From Kingella negevensis (GTDB lineage: Bacteria; Pseudomonadota; Gammaproteobacteria; Burkholderiales; Neisseriaceae): 64,000 nt of DNA. The stretch spans positions 1,426,001-1,490,000 of the forward strand of contig NZ_CP123448.1 in the NCBI RefSeq assembly GCF_030177895.1, in the 5' to 3' direction. This document shows, one piece after another, positions 55,457 to 62,516 of the stretch. A model generated the notes under the pieces. It saw only the letters and a program-made list of their open reading frames with translations, was not told the DNA's origin and ran no database searches. Within the stretch, counting starts at the first letter, position 1; the number at the start of each line of letters is the position of its first letter. A program made the translations under genes and the position numbers.

Positions 55457-56125
55457 ATGCAACATCTTATCCACAGTATCGGCGTGGTTTCATCGCCTTA
55501 TACCCAAAAATTCGGTATTCCACGCCAACCGCAACTTGTGCCAGCCGCCAAAATTTGTATCACGTTAAACCCTGAATTTTCAATGGATTCCGTGCGCGGA
55601 TTGGACGGTTTCGAATACATTTGGGTACAATTTTTGTTTCACGACGCGGTGGCGGAAGGTTGGGCAGAAATGGTGCGTCCGCCACGATTGGGCGGCAAGA
55701 AAAAAATGGGCGTATTTGCCACACGCAGTCCACACCGCCCTAATCACATGGGTTTATCGTTGCTGCCGTTGGAACGTGTGGATAACTTGAATGGTCGCGT
55801 GCAAATTTGGTGCAAGGGCGGCGATTTGTTGGACGGCACGCCTGTGCTGGACATCAAGCCGTATATCCCTTTTGTGGAAGCGAAACCTGACGCGCAAGCG
55901 GGTTTTGTGAGCGGTGCGCCTGAGAAATTGGAGATTGAATGGCAGCCTGAAAGCGGAGTAGGGCAGTTGTCCACAGAAATGCGCGAATTGATTGAGCAAA
56001 GTATCGCGCAAGACCCACGCCCTGCGTATCAGGAAATTCCTGAACGGGTTTATGGTATGGAGATTGCAGGGTTTGATGTGAAGTTTCGGGTTGTGGGTAA
56101 CACGGCAGTTATCTTAAGTTGCTAA
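55457..56125 (+). CDS. trmO: TrmO-type tRNA m6t6A37 methyltransferase (TsaA family)
   Basis: TrmO methylates t6A37 in tRNA(Thr) with S-adenosylmethionine. The product has 222 residues. The beta-barrel domain (about 1-150) shows IGVVSSPYTQKFGIPRQPQL, GLDGFEYIWVQFLFH, PPRLGGKKKMGVFATRSPHRPNHMGLSL (in pieces) and DGTPVLDIKPYIPF; a C-terminal domain follows. The ATG lies within TCTGAAATGC of a degenerate uptake sequence, with a DnaA box in codons 4-7. Alone, it ends just before the RtcB-like gene. Confidence 0.88.
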   Translation: MQHLIHSIGVVSSPYTQKFGIPRQPQLVPAAKICITLNPEFSMDSVRGLDGFEYIWVQFLFHDAVAEGWAEMVRPPRLGGKKKMGVFATRSPHRPNHMGLSLLPLERVDNLNGRVQIWCKGGDLLDGTPVLDIKPYIPFVEAKPDAQAGFVSGAPEKLEIEWQPESGVGQLSTEMRELIEQSIAQDPRPAYQEIPERVYGMEIAGFDVKFRVVGNTAVILSC

Positions 56126-56213
56126 TTTTTTCAGGCTGCTGTGTGGTTATTTTGCCTACAAAAAGCAGCCTGAAAAATCTATGGATCAAGCAAAATAGAA
56201 AGTTATCCCTAAA

Positions 56214-57293
56214 ATAGGCAATATCATTATTATTAAAGATTCAAATACTTGGATTGAGGGCAACGCCATTCAACAACTAGAAAAAACCGCCAAACTGCCG
56301 CACATTCAACGCGTGGCAGGTATGCCCGATTTGCATGCAGGGCGCGGTTATTCGATTGGTGCGGCGTTTTTCAGCGTGGGACAGTTTTACCCTGCGTTGA
56401 TTGGCAACGACATCGGTTGCGGTATGGCGTTTTGGCAAACTGATTTTCCTGTGCATAAAATTAAATTATCCAAGCTAGTCAAACAATTAAGCAGCATTGA
56501 CGCACCATTAGACGACACTTGGCAAACGCGGATTGATGAATTGTTGCCAAACGCGCCGTTTCAGGCAGCATTAGGCACGATTGGCGGTGGCAATCATTTT
56601 GCTGAATTGCAGGCTGTGGATAAAATTTACACGCCCAAAAAGCTGCCTGAAAATTTTAATCCGCAATGTTTACAATTAGTTGTGCATAGTGGTTCGCGTG
56701 GACTGGGGCAGCAGATTTTACGCACTCATGTGGATAAATTTAGCCACGCAGGTTTGGCGGACTTGGCGTATTTGGCGGAACATGATTTGGCGTTGTGGTT
56801 TGCGTGTGCCAATCGCCAGTTGATTGCGGAGCGTATGTTGGCAAAATGGAACGCGGACGGTGTGTGTTTGTTGGACGTAAATCACAATTTTATGCAATCT
56901 ATCCAATTAGATAATCAACAAGGCTGGCTGCACCGCAAAGGGGCAACGCCTAGCGATTGCGGTTTAGTGTTAATCCCAGGGTCGCGTGGCGATTACAGTT
57001 ATTGGGTGCATTCAATTGTGGATAACGCGGCTAAATCGCTGTTTTCATTAGTACACGGAGCAGGTCGTAAATGGCAATGCGGCGAATGTAGAGGGCGTTT
57101 GTCGCACAAATTTTCTGTGGATAATTTGCACCAAACGGCATTGGGCGGCGTGGTGATTTGCGAAGAAGCTCCGCAAGCGTATAAGAAAATTGATGATGTG
57201 ATTGCGGCAATGTTGGACGCGGATTTGATTGAATTGGTGGCACGATTTAAGCCTGTTTTGACGTATAAAACGGCTGGCGATTGTTCTGATTAA
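56214..57293 (+). CDS. RtcB-family RNA ligase (PrfH-linked RtcB2 type), start codon ATA
   Basis: RtcB joins RNA ends with 2',3'-cyclic or 3'-phosphate and 5'-OH using GTP. The core is intact: GNDIGCGM with the metal Cys, GTIGGGNHFAE, VVHSGSRGLGQ, DVNHNF, IPGSRGDYSYW and the guanylated His in SLVHGAGRKW. Reading in frame upstream gives GNIIIIKDSNTWIEGNAIQQ, which fits the family start MGNII, but the first codon at 56214 is ATA where ATG is expected. The first ATG is at 56313, inside the protein (MPDLHAGRG). About 360 codons. Expression is probably poor. A prfH remnant follows directly. Confidence 0.85.
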   Translation: MGNIIIIKDSNTWIEGNAIQQLEKTAKLPHIQRVAGMPDLHAGRGYSIGAAFFSVGQFYPALIGNDIGCGMAFWQTDFPVHKIKLSKLVKQLSSIDAPLDDTWQTRIDELLPNAPFQAALGTIGGGNHFAELQAVDKIYTPKKLPENFNPQCLQLVVHSGSRGLGQQILRTHVDKFSHAGLADLAYLAEHDLALWFACANRQLIAERMLAKWNADGVCLLDVNHNFMQSIQLDNQQGWLHRKGATPSDCGLVLIPGSRGDYSYWVHSIVDNAAKSLFSLVHGAGRKWQCGECRGRLSHKFSVDNLHQTALGGVVICEEAPQAYKKIDDVIAAMLDADLIELVARFKPVLTYKTAGDCSD

Positions 57294-57306
57294 GGATTGG
57301 ATTTTT

Positions 57307-57514
57307 ATGATTTATTTACAATTATCCACAGGTCAAGCCCCCTTTGGAATGTCAGTATTTTGCCAAATTTGCGTTATCCACAGACATTATCAGCGAAACG
57401 CCAAGCAAATACGGTTTGTTGTCGGCGGTGGTGGCGGTTTCAGGCAGCCGCGTTGATGAATTTGTGGCGCAGAAGCTGAAGACGACGTTTCCGCCCAAGT
57501 CATCACAGGTGTGA
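57307..57514 (+). pseudogene. PrfH (release factor H) remnant
   Basis: The start MIYLQLSTGQAPF fits the PrfH beginning (LLQLSxGQGPxEC). A one-base shift at about 57345 continues as ECQYFAKFALSTDIISETP, SKYGLLSAVVAVSGSRVDEF and ends at TGA 57514. The GGQ region and the C-terminal half, including the SPYRP/HRKNWF part, are missing. PrfH frees ribosomes damaged in the decoding centre while RtcB seals the rRNA; they form an operon. Here PrfH is clearly dead. Confidence 0.6.
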
Positions 57515-57614
57515 GTAATACCAAATTCAGTGCGATAAACGTTGTTTTCCAAAATTTTATCATTTACCTTTTTCTAAAATAAAGCCACTTTCAGGCTGCA
57601 TTTTGTATTCAAAA

Positions 57615-58508
57615 TCAATTTTTACGGATAACCACAAATTCCGCCAACTGACGCAATCGCACCGCCTTATCCCCAAACATCGCCAAAGCATCCACCGCCT
57701 CTTGCACCAAGCGTTCTGCATATTCACGCGCCTCGTGCAACCCCAGCAATTTCACATAAGTTGGCTTATTCGCGTCCGCGTCCTTGCCAGCCGTTTTGCC
57801 CAGCGTTGCCGTGTCCGCCTCGCAGTCCAACACATCATCAATCACTTGAAACGCCAAGCCCAGTTTTGCTGCATAAATATCCAATGCCGCCAAAGCCTTG
57901 TCGTCCAAATCAGGGCAAGATAACGCGCCCAACGCACACGCTGCACGAATCAGCGCACCTGTTTTCAGGCTGTGCATTTGTTCCAACGCCGCTTGCGACA
58001 TATCGCACCCCACGTTCGCCAAATCAATCGCCTGCCCGCCTGCCATACCCAAATTGCCTGAGGCTTTCGCCAACACTTGCACCATACGCAACTGACGTGC
58101 TGTGGATAACTCTGTTTCACGCGACAAAACATCAAACGCCAACGTCTGCAACGCATCGCCGACTAACAGCGCAGTCGCAGGGCTATATTTCACATGACAA
58201 GTCGGTTTGCCACGGCGCAAACTATCGTTGTCCATTTCAGGCATATCATCGTGAACTAATGAATACACATGAACGCACTCAATCGCCGCCATTGCTGCTT
58301 CACACGCAGCCTGAACGCTCGCGCCCAATTCCGCCGCCGCCAACACCAACAACGGACGCAAACGCTTGCCGCCGTCCAAAGCAGAATAACGCATCGCCTC
58401 GTGCAATTCCTGTGGCACAACACTGTTTTCAGGCAGTATTCGTTGCAAAATCAATTCCGTTTGCGCCGCCGCGCGTGTTTGCCATTGAGCTAAATCATTC
58501 ACTTTCAA
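57615..58508 (-). CDS. ispA: Farnesyl diphosphate synthase (IspA)
   Basis: IspA makes C15 farnesyl diphosphate for UppS and quinone synthesis. It has 297 residues. Seen: [17 protein letters not shown], the first Asp-rich motif in [22 protein letters not shown] with the spaced DDxxxx[15 protein letters not shown], and the second motif [25 protein letters not shown] (in pieces). It overlaps xseB by 14 bases. dxs, which follows in many bacteria, is not present. Start at ATG 58508 within xseB. Confidence 0.95.
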   Translation of the reverse strand: MKVNDLAQWQTRAAAQTELILQRILPENSVVPQELHEAMRYSALDGGKRLRPLLVLAAAELGASVQAACEAAMAAIECVHVYSLVHDDMPEMDNDSLRRGKPTCHVKYSPATALLVGDALQTLAFDVLSRETELSTARQLRMVQVLAKASGNLGMAGGQAIDLANVGCDMSQAALEQMHSLKTGALIRAACALGALSCPDLDDKALAALDIYAAKLGLAFQVIDDVLDCEADTATLGKTAGKDADANKPTYVKLLGLHEAREYAERLVQEAVDALAMFGDKAVRLRQLAEFVVIRKN

Positions 58509-58719
58509 GTTCCAATTCTTTCAAATCATTGTTGTCCAACACCTGAATTGCGTGTTCTACCGCTGCTAATTTTTGTTGACAATAGCGCACCAATTCCACG
58601 CCCTCTTCGTAAGTTGCCAACGCCTCTTCCAATGGCAAAACGGTGTTTTGCATGGTTTGCGTAATCACTTCCAAACGCGCCATCGCGTCTTCTAAATTTT
58701 TTGGGGATTTGCGTGCCAT
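58495..58719 (-). CDS. xseB: Exodeoxyribonuclease VII small subunit
   Basis: XseB with XseA degrades single-stranded DNA. The 74-residue product has the family form [53 protein letters not shown], a helical hairpin. Its 3' end overlaps ispA, so the two are coupled, as in E. coli and many others. xseA is not in the window. Confidence 0.92.
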   Translation of the reverse strand: MARKSPKNLEDAMARLEVITQTMQNTVLPLEEALATYEEGVELVRYCQQKLAAVEHAIQVLDNNDLKELELESE

Positions 58720-58740
58720 AGAAAATTCTCACTAATAATA

Positions 58741-58903
58741 AGGGTGTGTTGATGTTTCATTTCGCGAGTTGGATTTTTCGTCCAAATGCGCGAATACAAG
58801 GCGAAAATGCAAGCAAGGTTGCACACCTTGCGCGTATTTTCAACGTAGTAGTCGCGCATTTAGGCGGAAAAGACATCGTGATAATGGAATATCAACGCGC
58901 CCT
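58741..58903. repeat. Inverted-end repeat, copy 1, upstream of rplU
   Basis: It starts AGGGTGTGTTGATG and ends ATCAACGCGCCCT, with the inner constant block AAGGCGAAAATGCAAGCAAG and GCACACCTTGCGCGTATTTT shared with copy 2. About 163 bp. No open frame of note. Confidence 0.75.
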
Positions 58904-58953
58904 AATATAGTACGCATTTTCAGGCAGCCTGAAAACAAAAAATCAATATTATT

Positions 58954-58982
58954 TTGACAAAACAAAACAATATTGCAATAAT
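58954..58982 (+). promoter_or_regulatory. Probable rplU promoter
   Basis: TTGACA and AATAAT are 17 bases apart, about 67 bases before the rplU ATG. GCGGAACATT/TTCCGCAGATTGCGGAA palindromic leader sequence follows at about 58995-59011. Confidence 0.6.
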
Positions 58983-59048
58983 GCAACGTTTCTCGTTCCG
59001 CAGATTGCGGAACATTTTTATACAACATAAATTCTCATGGAGTTGAGT

Positions 59049-59354
59049 ATGTACGCGGTCGTAAAAACTGGCGGTAAACAATACAAAGTTACCGTTGGCG
59101 AAAAATTAAACGTAGAACAGATACCTGCCGAACTCGACAGCCAAATCGAACTTGAAGTTCTGATGATTGCTGACGGCGAAAAAGTAACAGTAGGCGCGCC
59201 AACTGTTGCAGGTGCAAAAGTAGTAGCGAAAGTTGTCGCTCATGGTCGTGGCGAAAAAGTACGCATTTTCAAAATGCGCCGCCGTAAACACTACCAAAAA
59301 CGTCAAGGTCATCGCCAAAATTTCACACGCATTGAAATTTTGTCAATCGCCTAA
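59049..59354 (+). CDS. rplU: Ribosomal protein bL21
   Basis: This large-subunit protein binds 23S rRNA with L20. The product has 101 residues. Seen: [40 protein letters not shown] and the conserved tail [23 protein letters not shown] 59049 has GGAG 6-9 bases upstream (GGAGTTGAGT); ATG 59037 has none. rpmA follows after 25 bases, the universal pair. Confidence 0.97.
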   Translation: MYAVVKTGGKQYKVTVGEKLNVEQIPAELDSQIELEVLMIADGEKVTVGAPTVAGAKVVAKVVAHGRGEKVRIFKMRRRKHYQKRQGHRQNFTRIEILSIA

Positions 59355-59379
59355 TCCAATCTAATCAGGAGTATAAATC

Positions 59380-59652
59380 ATGGCAAGTAAAAAAGCTGGC
59401 GGTAGCACTCGCAACGGTCGCGATTCAGAAGCAAAACGCTTGGGCGTGAAAGCTTTCGGTAACGAATTGATTCCAGCAGGTTCAATCATCGTTCGCCAAC
59501 GCGGCACTAAATTCCACGCTGGTAACAACGTGGGCATGGGCAAAGACCACACTTTGTTCGCAAAAGTTGATGGCTATGTAGAATTCTCTACTAAAGGCGC
59601 ATTGAACCGCAAAACTGTTAGCGTTCGTCCTTACGAAGGCGCAGAAAACTAA
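59380..59652 (+). CDS. rpmA: Ribosomal protein bL27
   Basis: This protein of 90 residues reaches the peptidyl-transferase centre with its N-terminus. Seen: [49 protein letters not shown] and [16 protein letters not shown] lies 9 bases upstream. It ends the rplU-rpmA operon with a hairpin 8 bases on. obgE, which often follows, is not next. Confidence 0.97.
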   Translation: MASKKAGGSTRNGRDSEAKRLGVKAFGNELIPAGSIIVRQRGTKFHAGNNVGMGKDHTLFAKVDGYVEFSTKGALNRKTVSVRPYEGAEN

Positions 59653-59660
59653 TTTAGTTT

Positions 59661-59691
59661 AAACCTGTTGAGTTTCAACAGGTTTTTTTAT
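59661..59691 (+). terminator. Intrinsic terminator after rpmA
   Basis: AACCTGTTGA pairs with TCAACAGGTT, followed by seven T. Confidence 0.88.
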
Positions 59692-59692
59692 T

Positions 59693-59851
59693 AGGGCGTG
59701 TAAATGCTTTATTCGCAGGTTGGATTTTTTAGCACAAATAAGCAAATACAAGGCGAAAATGCAAGCAAGGTGCACACCTTGCGCGTATTTTCAACGCAGT
59801 ATTCGCTTATTTGGGCAAAAAAGAAACCGCGAATGAAGTATTTACACGCCC
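59693..59851. repeat. Inverted-end repeat, copy 2, downstream of rpmA
   Basis: AGGGCGTGTAAATGCTTTAT at 59693 and its near-inverse AAGTATTTACACGCCC ending at 59851 form ends of about 23 bp with two mismatches. The inner block matches copy 1 at 58741. The two copies are direct repeats around rplU-rpmA. Confidence 0.8.
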
Positions 59852-59948
59852 ATTATCGCAGCCTGAAAATTATTTTTCAGGCTGCCTGAAAATAATAAAA
59901 CTTGCTATAATCCAAACCTTTTGCGAATTTCACACACCGAGAGACATC

Positions 59949-60923
59949 ATGTTGCACACCATTCCCTATTTCCAGCAAAACTTGGAACACGATTTAGACC
60001 GCGTTAATGCCGTGATTAGTCGTGCGGTGCAGTCCGATGTTGCGCTGATTTCGCAAATTGGCACATACATCATCAGCGCAGGCGGCAAGCGTTTGCGCCC
60101 AATCCTCACCATTTTGGCAGGCAAAAGCATTGGTTACGATGATGAAAAACTCTATTCACTCGCTGCGATGGTGGAATTTATCCACACGTCCACCTTGTTG
60201 CACGATGATGTGGTGGACGAAAGCGAATTGCGCCGCGGCAGAAAAACCGCCAACAATTTGTTTGGCAACGCTGCGGCGGTGTTGGTGGGTGATTTTTTAT
60301 ACACACGCGCGTTTCAGCTAATGGTGGGTTCGGGCAGCCTGAAAATTTTGGAAGTGATGGCAGAAGCAACCAACATCATTGCCGAAGGTGAAGTCATGCA
60401 GCTGATGAATATCGGCAATGTGGATATTTCCGAAGCGCAATATTTGCAAGTGATTCAATACAAAACCGCTAAATTATTTGAAGCTGCCGCACAAGTGGGC
60501 GCAATTTTGGCTGGCGCAACGGCAGAACAAGAACAAGCCCTGAAAAATTTTGGCATGTATATGGGAACAGCGTTCCAAATCATTGATGATGTGCTGGATT
60601 ATTCAGGCAGCGTGGAACAAATCGGCAAAAATGTAGGCGATGATTTGGCGGAAGGCAAGCCCACTTTGCCGTTGATTTATTTAATGCAGCAGGGCAGCGA
60701 GCAGGCAGCGCAAGATGTTCGCGTTGCTTTACAAAACGCAGACCGCGAATATTTTGAAGTTATCCACAGACATGTTACCGAATCCAATGCGTTAAATTAC
60801 TGCATGGAACAAGCGCAGCAGGCTGTGGATAAAGCAATTGAATGCTTGAAAATGCTGCCTGAAAACGAGGTTACTCACGCCATGCGCGAAATGGCGAAAC
60901 TGTCAGTTAAACGAGTATCTTGA
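59949..60923 (+). CDS. ispB: Long-chain polyprenyl (octaprenyl-type) diphosphate synthase
   Basis: This enzyme makes the all-trans side chain of ubiquinone. It has 324 residues. Seen: [40 protein letters not shown] (first DDxxD), [11 protein letters not shown], and [12 protein letters not shown] (second DDxxD) with [17 protein letters not shown]. The residues before the first DDxxD ([11 protein letters not shown]) lack the bulky aromatics of short-chain enzymes, so a long product is inferred. ATG 59949 follows GAGA; the frame upstream is repeat sequence. The stop overlaps the next ATG (TGATG). Confidence 0.92.
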   Translation: MLHTIPYFQQNLEHDLDRVNAVISRAVQSDVALISQIGTYIISAGGKRLRPILTILAGKSIGYDDEKLYSLAAMVEFIHTSTLLHDDVVDESELRRGRKTANNLFGNAAAVLVGDFLYTRAFQLMVGSGSLKILEVMAEATNIIAEGEVMQLMNIGNVDISEAQYLQVIQYKTAKLFEAAAQVGAILAGATAEQEQALKNFGMYMGTAFQIIDDVLDYSGSVEQIGKNVGDDLAEGKPTLPLIYLMQQGSEQAAQDVRVALQNADREYFEVIHRHVTESNALNYCMEQAQQAVDKAIECLKMLPENEVTHAMREMAKLSVKRVS

Positions 60924-61375
60924 TGTTTTTACAAATAAATCCTGTTGCCCTGTTTCTTGTGATTTTGATTGCGCTGGGCGTGTTGAGCAATAATGGCACG
61001 ATTACGATTTCTGCGGCGGTGTTGTTGCTGATGCAGCAAACGGCGTTGTCGCGTTATCTGCCGTTGCTGGAAAAACATGCGCTGAACTGGGGCATTATCA
61101 TTTTGACGATTGGTGTGTTGAGTCCGATTGTGTCGGGTAAAACGCAAATGGCGAAGTTATCCACATTTTTCAGCGTGAAAATGATGGTGGCGATTGCGAT
61201 TGGTGTTTTGGTGGCATGGTTGGCTGGGCGCGGCGTGTCGCTGATGAGCACACAGCCGACTTTGGTAACGGGATTGATGATTGGTACGATTTTGGGTGTG
61301 GCTTTTTTGGGTGGGATTCCTGTTGGTCCGTTGATTGCAGCAGGGATTTTGTCGTTTTTTGTGGATAAAGTTTAA
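60923..61375 (+). CDS. UPF0756 (DUF441) inner-membrane protein
   Basis: The product has 150 residues with four or five hydrophobic helices: [64 protein letters not shown] and [28 protein letters not shown]. The [10 protein letters not shown] and [11 protein letters not shown] blocks are typical of UPF0756 (YeaL-like). Function unknown. Its ATG overlaps the stop of the polyprenyl synthase by one base, so translation is coupled. Confidence 0.88.
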   Translation: MFLQINPVALFLVILIALGVLSNNGTITISAAVLLLMQQTALSRYLPLLEKHALNWGIIILTIGVLSPIVSGKTQMAKLSTFFSVKMMVAIAIGVLVAWLAGRGVSLMSTQPTLVTGLMIGTILGVAFLGGIPVGPLIAAGILSFFVDKV

Positions 61376-61380
61376 GTTTT

Positions 61381-61455
61381 CTCGCCATAGTTCAACGGAT
61401 AGAACGCATGCCTCCTAAGCGTGAAATACAGGTTCGATTCCTGTTGGCGAGGCCA
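61381..61455 (+). tRNA. tRNA-Arg (CCT)
   Basis: It is 75 nt with CCA encoded. Acceptor CTCGCCA pairs with TGGCGAG; anticodon loop CTCCTAA gives CCT; T-arm ACAGGTTCGATTCCTGT. It begins 5 bases after the UPF0756 stop. A hairpin (AAACCTGTTTG with CAAACAGGTTT) follows at 61460-61500. Confidence 0.94.
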
Positions 61456-61562
61456 TTTTGAAAACCTGTTTGCTTGTTTTGGGCAAACAGGTTTTTTGTT
61501 TTTTTCAGGCTGCAAAAACTTGTTCAAATTTTAAAAATTTCATACAATACGCGCCTTTCCAT

Positions 61563-61653
61563 AGAGAGGTGGATGAGTGGTTTAAGTCGCACGCCTGGAA
61601 AGCGTGTATACGTGAATAGCGTATCGAGGGTTCGAATCCCTTCCTCTCTGCCA
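61563..61653 (+). tRNA. tRNA-Ser (GGA)
   Basis: It is 91 nt with the long variable arm of serine tRNAs and CCA encoded. Acceptor AGAGAGG pairs with CCTCTCT; the anticodon loop CTGGAAA gives GGA; T-arm GAGGGTTCGAATCCCTT. A terminator-like hairpin (CTGCTTTATGCTT with AGGCATGAAGCGG) follows. Confidence 0.94.
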
Positions 61654-61726
61654 GAATATTAAAAACTGCTTTATGCTTGAAGGCATGAAGCGGTTTTTGT
61701 TTTCAGGCTGCCAACAGACAAAATAA

Positions 61727-61757
61727 AAAAACGGTTCAAAAATGAACCGTTTTTTGT
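61727..61757. terminator. Bidirectional terminator between tRNA-Ser and tRNA-Leu
   Basis: AAAAAACGGTTCA pairs with TGAACCGTTTTTT. The two tRNA genes converge here. Confidence 0.8.
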
Positions 61758-61761
61758 GTTT

Positions 61762-61846
61762 TGGTGCGGATAGAGAGACTCGAACTCTCACGCCTCGCGG
61801 CGCTGGAACCTAAATCCAGTGCGTCTACCAATTTCGCCACATCCGC
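61762..61846 (-). tRNA. tRNA-Leu (TAG)
   Basis: It is 85 nt with CCA encoded and a long variable arm (CGCCGCGAGGCGT). Acceptor GCGGATG pairs with TATCCGC; the anticodon loop ATTTAGG gives TAG. It lies convergent to tRNA-Ser. Confidence 0.94.
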
Positions 61847-62516
61847 ATAAGAAAGCGCGATTATACGAGATTTCCGTATTTTTGCAAACAGTAGAATCCG
61901 TTTTCAGGCTGCATGTGTTGGTATTTAAAATGCAGCCTGAAATCTTTATTTGAGTGAATAATCACATCGAATTAATGGATTGTAGCCATAGATATTGACA
62001 CAAATCTTACGGTGAAGCGTTGGCGGCTCGCTGACATACGTAAAGAAATTGTCTGTTTTTAAGAAAAATAAACAAAAAAACCATACTAATTTCTCAAAAT
62101 TTGACTGTGCATGTCGGTGAGCCGCCGACGTTCCCAATTTGTGTAGATACCTATGGGCTGAAGTTTATCCTACGTTACTCAGTGTGTAATAAAATTTAAA
62201 AGATACAGGTAAATAAACCAGATTTTAGAAACTAGCACGTAAATTGCTATATTTGGCAATACTCTGCCAATAGAGCAAAAAATTAAAAATCAGTGATATA
62301 AAATTTGATATACATCAAAATTTTAATAAAATTTCAAAAAAGTTAGTTATAAAACAAATATTTTTGATTAAAATCCAAAGTTCTGAAAAATGTCTTATCA
62401 AGAAATTCTATTACATTAAATATTCTGATGAGACAAATTTATAAAGCAGAGGAAAACGGGGTTTGAAATTTATTTTCAAACGATTTGAACATTCATAAAA
62501 ACCGAGGAAATATTTT
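61847..62516. other. 670-base spacer before the autotransporter
   Basis: No gene is seen. It holds an uptake-sequence pair (about 61902-61941), the palindromic repeat at 61984-62159, and a very AT-rich stretch (about 62180-62516) that probably carries the autotransporter promoter; the start has GAGGAAA 8 bases upstream. Confidence 0.7.
61984..62159. repeat. Palindromic repeat with nested arms
   Basis: The outer arms AGCCATAGATATTGACACAA (61984) and TTGTGTAGATACCTATGGGC (ending 62159) are near-inverse. The inner arms GTTGGCGGCTCGCTGACAT (62019) and ATGTCGGTGAGCCGCCGAC (62111) belong to the GGCTCGCCGAC family seen at 53.7 kb and 22.9-23.1 kb. Confidence 0.65.

Noticed and set aside
57031-57243. 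Minus-strand frame inside the RtcB gene
   Set aside because: Shadow of the coding strand.
62220-62516. Possible small RNA or gene in the AT-rich leader of the autotransporter
   Set aside because: No terminator-linked promoter or open frame with a ribosome site could be supported.
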